Of a stretch of DNA of 8,754 bases, positions 1-6,395 are shown one piece after another. The stretch comes from an uncultured Plesiomonas sp. (GTDB lineage: Bacteria; Pseudomonadota; Gammaproteobacteria; Enterobacterales; CAMTGL01), in contig CAMTGL010000080.1 in NCBI GenBank assembly GCA_947071955.1, positions 1 through 8,754 on the forward strand, in the 5' to 3' direction. The notes under the pieces are model-generated. The model was not told the DNA's origin. It searched no databases and saw only the letters and a list, made by a program, of their open reading frames with translations. Within the stretch, counting starts at the first letter, position 1. The number at the start of each line of letters is the position of its first letter. The position numbers and the translations under genes were made by a program.

Positions 1-257
1 GCTCTAACAGGCCTTCAACATCTTCTAAGCCCTGATCCAGATCATCAATGGTATTGACGACAACTTCTAAGCCAGAGCGCTCTTTACCCAGTGCTTGCGC
101 ACGGTCAGGCTCATTCCAGACATCAGGTTGCTCTAATTCCGCATTAACTTCTTCTAGACGCTCTTTTTTAGCATCGTAGTCAAAGATACCCCCGAAGGGT
201 GTTGGTGCGTTCGCTCAGGTCTTGAATACCGTTTTTTACAGGATTAATTTCAAACAT
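1..257 (-). CDS. prfB: Peptide chain release factor 2, N-terminal part, with programmed +1 frameshift (runs off the window)
   Basis: RF2 recognises UGA and UAA stop codons in the ribosomal A site and triggers peptide release. Only about the first 85 codons are present; the GGQ and SPF motifs would lie outside the window. Translation starts at ATG 257-255 with MFEINPVKNGIQDLSER, reads 25 codons and meets an in-frame TGA at 182-180. Reading continues only if the ribosome skips T182, giving DYDAKKERLEEVNAELEQ and then VWNEPDRAQALGKER. Both halves match E. coli RF2 closely, so this is the autoregulatory frameshift and not a broken gene. The spliced CDS is complement(join(<1..181,183..257)). No strong Shine-Dalgarno is visible before the ATG. 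It follows recJ after 106 bases. In E. coli lysS comes next, but that lies beyond this window. Confidence 0.96.
179..194 (-). promoter_or_regulatory. prfB: RF2 programmed +1 ribosomal frameshift site
   Basis: On the minus strand the sequence is CGGGGGTATCTTTGAC. It contains the slippery CTT codon (185-183), the in-frame TGA (182-180) and the following C (179), which gives the poor-termination context UGAC. An internal Shine-Dalgarno-like G run lies at 193-189, one codon (TAT) before the CTT. This is the known RF2 feedback device: low RF2 slows termination at UGA and favours slippage to full-length RF2, while high RF2 terminates at codon 26. The E. coli stimulator is AGGGGG; here the first base is C. 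Confidence 0.95.
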
Positions 258-281
258 AGTGATTCGCGTCTTTACTCGTTA

Positions 282-293
282 TTTTGGCCAAAA
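282..293. repeat. 12-bp perfect palindrome in the prfB leader
   Basis: TTTTGGCCAAAA is a perfect inverted repeat without a spacer. It lies directly downstream of the putative prfB -10 box, at or just after the expected transcription start. It could be an operator half-site pair, but one or two 12-bp palindromes are expected by chance in a window this size. Confidence 0.3.
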
Positions 294-300
294 CACTTGG

Positions 301-330
301 AGTCTAGCGGATTAACGCCCGAAGTTACAA
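301..330 (-). promoter_or_regulatory. Putative sigma-70 promoter for prfB
   Basis: On the minus strand TTGTAA (330-325) and TAGACT (306-301) are separated by 18 bases, each matching four of six consensus positions. Transcription would start near 294 and leave a leader of about 37 bases before the prfB ATG. The spacing is good but the hexamers are only moderate, so this is an inference. It would let prfB be expressed independently of recJ. Confidence 0.4.
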
Positions 331-363
331 GGTCAGTTCATACTCATCACGCTTCTGGTCTGA

Positions 364-2091
364 TCATAACGCTTCGATATGCTCAACCAACAGTTGTAAG
401 TTCCGGCTGCCACGAAATTCATTAATATCCAAACGGTATGCAAGCCGTGCTTGTCGTACTGAAGGATCGGGCCACAATGTGGTATCAACATTAAATGCAA
501 TCGCATCAAGCATTGGGCCACCGGCGACAGGTTCAAGCAACATTTTCAGGTGCTTATCACCGACTCTGCGCTGTTGCAGCAGGGTAAATTCGCCATCAAA
601 CAGCGGTTCATTAAACCCTTGCCCCCATGGACCTGCCTGACGCAGCATCTCTGCGGTCTCAATTGTCATCAGCGTAGAGGGTAATTCGCCATCGCTCCAG
701 ATTTTTCCCTGCAGTGCCGACTCATCTAACCATTCGGTGACAATCTCGGAAAAACAGTGCTGAAAACGGGTAAATTGCGCCTCATCTATCGATAATCCGG
801 CAGCCATTGCATGCCCACCAAAACGCTGAATTAATCCTGGGTTTTGCGAGTCTAACCGCTCCAGTGCATCGCGCATATGTAGGCCAACAATCGAGCGGCC
901 CGAACCTTTCAAAATACCCTCACCTGCGGGTGCAAATGCAATGACCGGTCTATGAAAACGTTCTTTAATACGAGATGCTAAAATTCCTACCACTCCTTGA
1001 TGCCACTCCGGATGAAACAGTGCAAGCCCATATGGTAACAAATTATGATCTTGATCTAACTTTTGACAAAGATTCAGTGCTTCTTGCTGCATACCCTGCT
1101 CAATTTCTCGCCGAGTTTGGTTTAGCGCATCAAGATCACAGGCCAACTCACGGGCCGTTCCCATGTCTTCACACAAGAGTAATGTCACGCCGATTGACAT
1201 ATTATCCAGACGCCCTGCTGCGTTTAAACGCGGGCCCAGTGCAAAGCCTAAGTCACTGGCAACTAATTGGCGTGAATCTCTGTTAGCGACTTCCAGCAAA
1301 GCCAAAATACCTGGGCGGCAACGGCCAGCTCGAATACGGCTTAATCCCTGCCAGATCAGCAGGCGATTGTTGGCATCAAGTGGCACAACATCGGCAACAC
1401 TGCCCAGCGCCACTAAGTCTAGCAGCTCCGCCAGATTTGGCTCACTGATCCCCCTGCGGGAGAACCAGTCATCGGCCCGTAAAGCGGCCCGCAGTGCCAG
1501 CATCAGGTAAAAAGCCACTCCAACACCAGCCAGTGCTTTTGAGGGAAAACGGCAATTATGCAGGTTCGGGTTGACGATGGCATCAGCATCAGGCAGCGTA
1601 GTGCCTTGCAGATGGTGATCGGTGATCAACACCTGTATTCCGCGCGCATGAGCTTCCTGCACGCCACTGTGCGATGAAATTCCGTTATCCACGGTCATAA
1701 TCAGCTCTGCGCCTAGAGCTTGTGCTTGTATCACCACTTCTGGGCTAAGGCCGTAACCATCTTCAAAACGGTTTGGCACTAAAAAATTAACCCGTTTTGC
1801 CCCCAGCGAGCGCAATGCCAATACGCTAAGTGCGGTGCTCGTTGCACCGTCAGCATCAAAATCACCCACAATGGTGATCTGACGATCCGCATAAATAGCC
1901 TGCTGTAAAAGCTCGGTTGCCTGCTCAATGCCCTGTAGTTGGCGGTAGTCAAGCAGATGCTTGACCGAGCGATCTAACTGCTGTGGAGCACTGACACCAC
2001 GGCAGGCGTAAATCTGACGTAAAAACGGCGGAGAGACCTCAGCCAGATGCGAATCATCGACCTGCGGACGACGGCAAATTTCAGTATTCAT
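364..2091 (-). CDS. recJ: Single-stranded-DNA-specific 5'-3' exonuclease RecJ
   Basis: RecJ degrades single-stranded DNA 5' to 3' in RecF-pathway recombination, mismatch repair and base-excision repair, using divalent metal ions. The protein is 575 residues (E. coli 577). The DHH phosphoesterase core is intact: GDFDADG at about 76-82, VDNG at 134-137, TDHHL at 157-161, GVGVAFY at 189-195 and NAAGRLD at 290-296. The DHHA1 domain carries GSGRS (396-400) and GGHAMAAG (425-432), followed by the C-terminal OB-like region ending in LDINEFRG. The open frame extends nine codons further upstream to 2118. I chose ATG 2091-2089 because an AGGA motif sits six bases before it and the length and N-terminus then fit the family. 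It lies between dsbC and prfB, as in E. coli. Similarity to E. coli is strong throughout. Confidence 0.97.
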   Translation of the reverse strand: MNTEICRRPQVDDSHLAEVSPPFLRQIYACRGVSAPQQLDRSVKHLLDYRQLQGIEQATELLQQAIYADRQITIVGDFDADGATSTALSVLALRSLGAKRVNFLVPNRFEDGYGLSPEVVIQAQALGAELIMTVDNGISSHSGVQEAHARGIQVLITDHHLQGTTLPDADAIVNPNLHNCRFPSKALAGVGVAFYLMLALRAALRADDWFSRRGISEPNLAELLDLVALGSVADVVPLDANNRLLIWQGLSRIRAGRCRPGILALLEVANRDSRQLVASDLGFALGPRLNAAGRLDNMSIGVTLLLCEDMGTARELACDLDALNQTRREIEQGMQQEALNLCQKLDQDHNLLPYGLALFHPEWHQGVVGILASRIKERFHRPVIAFAPAGEGILKGSGRSIVGLHMRDALERLDSQNPGLIQRFGGHAMAAGLSIDEAQFTRFQHCFSEIVTEWLDESALQGKIWSDGELPSTLMTIETAEMLRQAGPWGQGFNEPLFDGEFTLLQQRRVGDKHLKMLLEPVAGGPMLDAIAFNVDTTLWPDPSVRQARLAYRLDINEFRGSRNLQLLVEHIEAL

Positions 2092-2096
2092 GGTGT

Positions 2097-2100
2097 TCCT
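2097..2100 (-). promoter_or_regulatory. Shine-Dalgarno deciding the recJ start
   Basis: AGGA on the minus strand, six bases before ATG 2091-2089. It supports this ATG over the upstream in-frame ATG at 2118, which would place the motif inside the gene. Confidence 0.7.
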
Positions 2101-2175
2101 AACAGCATAACGATACAAAACGGCGCAGAAAAAGCACAGAAATGGCGGATAAACAGGGATATCAGGCGTGGGATC

Positions 2176-2225
2176 TTACCCGTACAACAGCATTAACCTG
2201 CCGGTTGATGCGGCTGTACGGGTAA
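2176..2225. repeat. 50-bp imperfect palindrome between dsbC and recJ
   Basis: Outer arms TTACCCGTACA (2176-2186) and TGTACGGGTAA (2215-2225) are perfectly complementary over 11 bp. Inside them, after a short mismatched patch at 2187-2189 and 2212-2214, the bases 2190-2198 pair with 2203-2211 with one T-G wobble, leaving the loop TGCC (2199-2202). No T tract follows on either strand, so it is not an intrinsic terminator. It resembles REP-type palindromic units in size and intergenic position, but I do not recognise the family and see no second copy here. In a dsbC-recJ transcript it would form a stable hairpin that could protect the dsbC 3' end or limit read-through into recJ. ATCAGGC occurs near both ends (2161-2167 and 2225-2229 region), a possible flanking direct repeat. 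Confidence 0.75.
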
Positions 2226-2250
2226 TCAGGCCAACAACGCTAATTAAGCA

Positions 2251-2952
2251 TTATTTGCCAGTTGCATTAAGCACTTCAAGCAGTGCTTTAGGGTCACGAT
2301 AACCTGGCAGCATATCGCCATTTGGCAGCAGCATAGCCGGTGTACCTTGCACACCAAACTGATGGCCTAACATAAATTGTTTCGCCACGATTGAATCTTT
2401 GCTGTCTTTGGCAGGTGCAGGTTTACCGGCAAAAGCATCAGCAAACGCCTGTTTCGGATCAGCCGATGCCCAGATCCCTGCCATTTCATTGGCGGCATTT
2501 GAGCCGATACCATAACGTGGGAATGCCATATAGCGAATGGTGATCCCCAAATCATTATACTCTTTCATTTCATCGTGCAACTTACGGCAGTAGCCGCAGG
2601 TAATATCGGTAAACACGGTGACTACATATTTTTGGTCTTTGGCCTTGTAGACAATCATCTCTTTGTCAAACTTGGCCAGCTCTTTCATCAACAGCTGATT
2701 GGTGACATTCACTGGCTGCTTACCGCTCAGTTGAAACATCGGGCCTTGCAGTACAAATTCACCGTTGTCACTGACATATAAAACGCCATTTTCGGTCAGT
2801 ACGGTTTTCATGCCCGCCAGTGGTGAAGCTTGAATTTCCGGATTTTCAATGCCCAACTCTGTCAGTTTGGTTTTGATGGTTTGATCATCTGCATGTGCGG
2901 CACTAAACGCAAACGTGGTCAGCAACGCTGCTAACGTCAAAGTCTTTTTCAT
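2251..2952 (-). CDS. dsbC: Periplasmic protein-disulfide isomerase DsbC
   Basis: DsbC rearranges wrong disulfides in periplasmic proteins as a V-shaped homodimer kept reduced by the membrane protein DsbD. The 233-residue precursor starts with a classic Sec signal peptide: KK at 2-3, a hydrophobic stretch, then AHA with cleavage predicted after residue 21. The N-terminal dimerisation domain is followed by a thioredoxin-fold domain with the active site CGYC (119-122) and the cis-proline loop GTP (203-205). The only cysteines in the protein are the two of CGYC. The second, structural pair found in E. coli DsbC (mature Cys141 and Cys163) is absent: the WC of the family reads WA here and the second site reads KDSKD. 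AGGA lies six bases before ATG 2952-2950. It sits between xerD and recJ, as in E. coli. Confidence 0.96.
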   Translation of the reverse strand: MKKTLTLAALLTTFAFSAAHADDQTIKTKLTELGIENPEIQASPLAGMKTVLTENGVLYVSDNGEFVLQGPMFQLSGKQPVNVTNQLLMKELAKFDKEMIVYKAKDQKYVVTVFTDITCGYCRKLHDEMKEYNDLGITIRYMAFPRYGIGSNAANEMAGIWASADPKQAFADAFAGKPAPAKDSKDSIVAKQFMLGHQFGVQGTPAMLLPNGDMLPGYRDPKALLEVLNATGK

Positions 2953-2958
2953 GAGTTA

Positions 2959-2962
2959 TCCT
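2959..2962 (-). promoter_or_regulatory. Shine-Dalgarno of dsbC
   Basis: AGGA on the minus strand lies six bases before the ATG that opens the signal peptide, confirming this start. Confidence 0.6.
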
Positions 2963-2984
2963 GTTTAATTGTATGCAACGTTCG

Positions 2985-3016
2985 ATTATACGTAATACGT
3001 ATTCTGTCATTATACG
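2985..3016 (-). promoter_or_regulatory. Putative dsbC promoter region with two TATAAT boxes and a symmetric repeat
   Basis: On the minus strand two perfect TATAAT hexamers occur at 3014-3009 and 2990-2985, both inside an 8-bp direct repeat (ATTATACG on the plus strand at 2985-2992 and 3009-3016, 24 bases apart). Between and overlapping them is the perfect inverted repeat TACGTAATACGTA (2989-3001, plus strand). Neither box has a convincing -35 at 16-18 bases. If the nearer box is used, the leader is about 25 bases. The symmetry suggests that a regulator may bind, but I cannot name one. Confidence 0.45.
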
Positions 3017-3022
3017 CATTGT

Positions 3023-3063
3023 GTGGTTGAAGTGTGATGGAATAACCCCATCACGGCTACCAC
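3023..3063. other. Hairpin between xerD and dsbC
   Basis: GTGATGG (3034-3040) pairs with CCATCAC (3048-3054) around a seven-base loop. Outside it, GTGGT (3023-3027) can pair with ACCAC (3059-3063). There is no T tract after the stem on the minus strand, so a canonical terminator is not supported. It may act as a weak or Rho-assisted stop, or as an RNA processing element between xerD and dsbC. Confidence 0.45.
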
Positions 3064-3085
3064 CAGCTCCCCCTAAAAAACACTA

Positions 3086-3982
3086 TTATGCTCTAGGGTG
3101 ATGCTGTTCATGCAGCAGCTTTAAGCGTTCTGTGGCCACATGCGTGTAAATTTGTGTCGTAGATAAATCACTGTGGCCCAGCAGCATTTGTACCACTCGC
3201 AAATCAGCACCATGGTTTAACAGATGTGTTGCAAAAGCATGGCGCAATACGTGTGGTGATAATTTTTCAGCATCAATTCCGGCAACCACGGCATAGTGTT
3301 TGATTCTGTGCCAGAAGGTTTGCCGCGTCATCTGCGTACCGCGCGAGCTTGGAAACACCACATCAGAAGAGTTGTCTTTGAGCAACGTTGGTCGCCCATA
3401 AGTTAGAAACTGCTCGACCCAGTAGAGAGACTCTTCCCCCATAGGTACAAGTCGCTCTTTATTTCCTTTACCGACGACCCGAATCACCCCTTGTCGCAGG
3501 CTCAGGCAATCCATTGTCAGGCCGACCAACTCAGAAACACGCAGACCGGCAGCGTACAGCAGTTCTAACATTGCTTTATCACGCAACTCAATGGTCTGTT
3601 CCGGATTGGGTGCAGCCATCAGGTGTTCAACCTGCAATTCAGTAAGATCTTTTGGCAAGCGCGCCGGTAATTTGGGTGATGAGAGCGCAACGCTCGGGTC
3701 ATCACTGCGCTGTTTTTCGCGATACAGATACTGAAACAGTCGGCGCATGGCACTGAGCATACGGGCAGAACTGCTGGCTTTATAACCTTTATCGAGCCGC
3801 TCGGCCATAAAGGCTTGCAGCTCATCAATTGAAGCGCTCAGCAGTGAACTATTCTCTCGTTGTAGCATTTCAACGAGCTGCGCAAGATCGTGCCGATACG
3901 AGGCCAGCGTATTCTCTGATAGATTTCGCTCTAACCACATCGCATCTAAAAATTGTTCAACTAATCGCTGATCTTGCTGCAC
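3086..3982 (-). CDS. xerD: Site-specific tyrosine recombinase XerD
   Basis: XerD acts with XerC at the chromosomal dif site, under FtsK control, to resolve chromosome dimers before division. At 298 residues it equals the E. coli length. The N-terminal SAM-like core-binding domain covers about 1-105 and the catalytic domain about 110-290. All catalytic residues are in place: Arg148 (AGLRVSELVGL), Lys172 (GKGNKERLVP), His244 and Arg247 (SPHVLRHAFATHLLNHGAD), His270 (LLGHSDLSTTQ) and the nucleophile Tyr279 (IYTHV). The C-terminus HHPRA is also conserved. The start is GTG 3982-3980. An in-frame TAA lies only three codons upstream at 3994-3992, so no longer product is possible, and AAGGGGAG precedes the GTG. 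It diverges from fldB and leads the xerD-dsbC-recJ-prfB series. Confidence 0.98.
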   Translation of the reverse strand: MQQDQRLVEQFLDAMWLERNLSENTLASYRHDLAQLVEMLQRENSSLLSASIDELQAFMAERLDKGYKASSSARMLSAMRRLFQYLYREKQRSDDPSVALSSPKLPARLPKDLTELQVEHLMAAPNPEQTIELRDKAMLELLYAAGLRVSELVGLTMDCLSLRQGVIRVVGKGNKERLVPMGEESLYWVEQFLTYGRPTLLKDNSSDVVFPSSRGTQMTRQTFWHRIKHYAVVAGIDAEKLSPHVLRHAFATHLLNHGADLRVVQMLLGHSDLSTTQIYTHVATERLKLLHEQHHPRA

Positions 3983-3985
3983 ACA

Positions 3986-3993
3986 CTCCCCTT
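3986..3993 (-). promoter_or_regulatory. Shine-Dalgarno deciding the GTG start of xerD
   Basis: AAGGGGAG on the minus strand, three bases before the GTG if counted from its last G and seven if counted from AAGG. With the in-frame stop at 3994-3992 it fixes GTG 3982 as the start. Confidence 0.75.
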
Positions 3994-4166
3994 ACATTGT
4001 TATTTATGGGTGGGATAACCCCAGCTACCGCTAATCCGGTCTAATTTCCCCCGTGTTTGTACTGCAAAATAACACGAGTTAGGTACGTTATCAGACACGA
4101 ATTCAAGCCCAAAACAGATCGACACTCAGCCAAAAATAAGCCCAAAGTCAGCATAATAACGATTTC

Positions 4167-4175
4167 TGGTACACT
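4167..4175 (+). promoter_or_regulatory. Putative extended -10 promoter for fldB
   Basis: TGGTACACT contains an extended -10 motif (TG, one base, then TACACT at 4170-4175, four of six consensus). The -35 position about 17 bases upstream is weak (GTCAGC). The leader would be about 27 bases. An AGGA at 4197-4200, eight bases before the fldB ATG, is the likely ribosome binding site. Inferred from motif only. Confidence 0.4.
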
Positions 4176-4208
4176 GGGCAGAGATTACATTATCACAGGA
4201 TATCTGGC

Positions 4209-4727
4209 ATGAAATTTGGCTTATTTTATGGCTCTACCACCTGTTACACCGAAATGGCAGCAGAGAAAATCCGTGATGCAATCGGCGCTGAACTGGTTGA
4301 ACTGCACAATGTAAAAGAAACCCCGCTAACGCAGATGCACGATTACGATGTCCTGATTTTGGGGATCTCCACGTGGGATTTTGGTGAGCTACAAGAAGAT
4401 TGGGATGCCATCTGGCATTCTCTGGATGATCTTGATCTCTCCGGAAAAATCATTGCACTGTACGGCCTTGGTGATCAAATAGGCTACGGTGAATGGTTTC
4501 TTGATGCGATGGGGTTATTACACGATAAATTACTGGCCTGCGGCGCACAACTGATCGGTTACTGGCCGGTCGATGGGTATACCTTTACCGCGTCTAAAGC
4601 TCTCACTGCTGATAACAGCGCGTTTGTCGGGCTAGCGCTTGATGAAGAGAATCAATATGAACTTAGTGATGAGAGAATTGTAGACTGGAGCGGGCAGATT
4701 TTACTGGAAATTGAAGCTCTACTCTGA
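4209..4727 (+). CDS. fldB: Flavodoxin 2 (FldB-type long-chain flavodoxin)
   Basis: A cytosolic FMN-binding electron carrier of 172 residues (E. coli FldB 173). The FMN phosphate loop GSTTCYTE spans 8-15. The loop STWDFGELQEDW (about 54-65) supplies Trp56, one aromatic flanking the isoalloxazine ring. The second flavin loop GLGDQIGYGEWF (86-97) supplies Tyr93 or a neighbour as the other aromatic. The insert typical of long-chain flavodoxins follows, and the C-terminal helix contains ALDEENQYELSDERI. The N-terminus CYTEMAAEKIRD and the position divergent from xerD point to FldB rather than FldA. The physiological partner of FldB is poorly defined; in E. coli it is linked to the SoxRS oxidative-stress response. 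It is monocistronic here, with a terminator ten bases after the stop. Confidence 0.94.
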   Translation: MKFGLFYGSTTCYTEMAAEKIRDAIGAELVELHNVKETPLTQMHDYDVLILGISTWDFGELQEDWDAIWHSLDDLDLSGKIIALYGLGDQIGYGEWFLDAMGLLHDKLLACGAQLIGYWPVDGYTFTASKALTADNSAFVGLALDEENQYELSDERIVDWSGQILLEIEALL

Positions 4728-4736
4728 CAGATAAAC

Positions 4737-4788
4737 AAAAAGCCACCTCACTGTGATCGACTAAGATTCACGATGAGATGGCCTTTTT
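4737..4788. terminator. Bidirectional intrinsic terminator between fldB and brnQ
   Basis: AAAAAGCCACCTCA (4737-4750) pairs with TGAGATGGCCTTTTT (4774-4788), with one mismatch and one bulge. An inner GTGA (4753-4756) pairs with TCAC (4768-4771) around an 11-base loop. The stem is followed by five T on the plus strand and, on the minus strand, by the five T complementary to A4737-4741, so it can stop both convergent genes. Confidence 0.9.
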
Positions 4789-4812
4789 AATGAACACAAC
4801 ATCCACCTGTTA

Positions 4813-6123
4813 TCAGGCTGTTTGTGCTTCACCTTCACTTTCACGGCTTGGTAGCATCAGTGCAATTGCCAGCGCAATCAATGTTGGTAACACCCATGCC
4901 ATGCTCTTATCAAACAGTGGCAGGAAGTTCATTACCGACAGGTTTGCACCTGCTGCAACTGCGGCATCCATCAGGCTAAATACCAGAGCTACGCTCAGCA
5001 CCAAACGGTAACCCAGTGCCGGATTTTTTAACCACGGACGGGCAAATGTCAGCATCACCAAGCCAACAGCCAGCGGATACAGCGCATATAACACCGGTAC
5101 TGACAGGCTAATCAACGTACTCAAACCTACGTTAGCAACCACGGCACAAGTCACACCCAGTGCAATAACCCACTGGCGATACGAGAACGAGGTCAGGCTT
5201 GAAAAATAATCAGAACACGCACTGATCAGGCCAACAGCGGTGGTCATACAAGCCAAAATCACCACTGTAGATAAAATCCACTGACCCGGCTGGCCAAATA
5301 GCGCTTGTACATAGGCGGCAAAAATTGCCCCACCATTATCCAAACCACCGGCAATCGATGCCGATGTCGCGCCCAAACGGAACAGCGAAATATAGACAAA
5401 TGCCAAACCCGCTGCCGCAATCAGACCGGCAATAATCAGATATTTGCAGGTGACTTTGCTGTCAGTGATCCCTTTGCTGCGAATAACATCCACAATCAGC
5501 ATACCGAACATCAGCGCGGCAAAGGTATCCATGGTGTTATAACCATCCAAGAAACCTTTGGTAAACGGTGAATGAATGTAGTCACCCTGTGCGGCCTCAA
5601 CCGCACCTTGCGGAGCAACCACTACGGCTACAGCCAGTACTGCTAGCAACAAGAACAATATCGGGGTCATCACCTTGCCAATACTGTCAATCAGTGCACC
5701 ACGGCTCCATGACAGCATCATCGCCAGTGCAAAAAATCCGGCCGTCATCAGCATTTGTGTTGTGCCATCAGGCGCGCTGAAATAGGGCTTCATGGCCATT
5801 TCATACGCCACCAAACCGGTACGTGGAGCGGCAAATGCCGGACCAATCACGATAAACAGAAGAACGGATGCAAATGTACCAAACCCTGCTGGCAGATCAC
5901 GGGTCATATCCGGCAAACCACCACCGGCACGCGCTACGGCAATAATTGAAATCAGAGGCAGACCAACGGCAGTGGCAAGAAATCCAAGGGTGGCGTACAG
6001 AGAGTGATCACCGGCTAACTGACCTGCTAGTGGAGGAAAAATAATATTTCCGGCACCCAAAAAGAAGGCAAATGTCATCATGCCCAACCCCATTACATCT
6101 TGCCATCTCAATGCTTGTTTCAC
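4813..6123 (-). CDS. brnQ: Branched-chain amino acid:cation symporter BrnQ (LIVCS family)
   Basis: An inner-membrane, ion-driven importer of leucine, isoleucine and valine. It has 436 residues (E. coli 439), with about twelve hydrophobic segments, for example near 10-30, 45-65, 83-100, 125-140, 152-170, 200-214, 228-248, 282-302, 318-345, 347-361, 374-394 and 408-424. Family hallmarks are FAFFLGAGNIIFPP (18-31), VGLPLISIIAVARAGGG (53-69), GPAFAAPRT (94-102), GFLDGYNTMDT (190-200) and LISACSDYF (299-307). The polar tail SRESEGEAQTA is not conserved. The start is GTG 6123-6121, giving MKQALRWQD; AAGAGGTG lies five bases upstream, and starting at the next Met (residue 11) would cut into the first membrane segment. 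It converges on fldB, and its 272-base upstream region shows no convincing promoter. The exact coupling ion (Na+ or H+) cannot be read from the sequence. Confidence 0.93.
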   Translation of the reverse strand: MKQALRWQDVMGLGMMTFAFFLGAGNIIFPPLAGQLAGDHSLYATLGFLATAVGLPLISIIAVARAGGGLPDMTRDLPAGFGTFASVLLFIVIGPAFAAPRTGLVAYEMAMKPYFSAPDGTTQMLMTAGFFALAMMLSWSRGALIDSIGKVMTPILFLLLAVLAVAVVVAPQGAVEAAQGDYIHSPFTKGFLDGYNTMDTFAALMFGMLIVDVIRSKGITDSKVTCKYLIIAGLIAAAGLAFVYISLFRLGATSASIAGGLDNGGAIFAAYVQALFGQPGQWILSTVVILACMTTAVGLISACSDYFSSLTSFSYRQWVIALGVTCAVVANVGLSTLISLSVPVLYALYPLAVGLVMLTFARPWLKNPALGYRLVLSVALVFSLMDAAVAAGANLSVMNFLPLFDKSMAWVLPTLIALAIALMLPSRESEGEAQTA

Positions 6124-6395
6124 GGCAACACCTCTTAACTTAGCAATATCTGTCAGTACATAACCGGTATAAAAGCAACAAATCGGGCGGAGTAAACCAC
6201 ACGCTCACACGCGCTATACGTCATGAAATCCGGTTAATGCGAAAATGTTAGGGCAAAAACAGAGGATAAATTCTGCGCGGTAGCAGGGCCTTTATTGCCC
6301 TGTATTGCGGTTGAATAGTTGTTAATCAGAATAACCCGCTGGAGACCTTGCACTAAAAAGCATCATCTATGATCGATACTGACAGCGCAATGCAC
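6124..6395. other. Intergenic region upstream of brnQ and downstream of trmN
   Basis: No supported gene lies in this 272-base stretch. The clearest structure is a hairpin CAGGGC (6284-6289) / GCCCTG (6297-6302) with loop CTTTATT. It lacks a T tract on both strands, so it is not an intrinsic terminator. Downstream of trmN on the minus strand there is a TTTTT at 6360-6356 but no GC-rich stem before it. Possible brnQ promoter hexamers exist (for example TTTACT, 17 bases, TTTATA around 6200-6170 on the minus strand), but they are too weak to call. Confidence 0.5.
6129..6136 (-). promoter_or_regulatory. Shine-Dalgarno deciding the GTG start of brnQ
   Basis: AAGAGGTG on the minus strand, five bases before GTG 6123-6121; no ATG in frame lies nearby upstream. 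Confidence 0.7.

Noticed and set aside
180..182. In-frame TGA at codon 26 of prfB as a nonsense mutation or pseudogene
   Set aside because: The context is the canonical RF2 frameshift site and the +1 frame continues with well-conserved RF2 sequence.
1163..1510. 115-codon open frame antisense to recJ
   Set aside because: Opposite well-conserved recJ sequence with low-complexity Ser/Arg-rich translation; a shadow.
2092..2118. Longer RecJ starting at the ATG at 2118
   Set aside because: The nine extra residues do not fit the family and a good AGGA lies between the two ATGs, serving the downstream one.
6284..6302. CAGGGC/GCCCTG hairpin as a terminator
   Set aside because: No T tract follows on either strand; kept only as a structure in the intergenic note.
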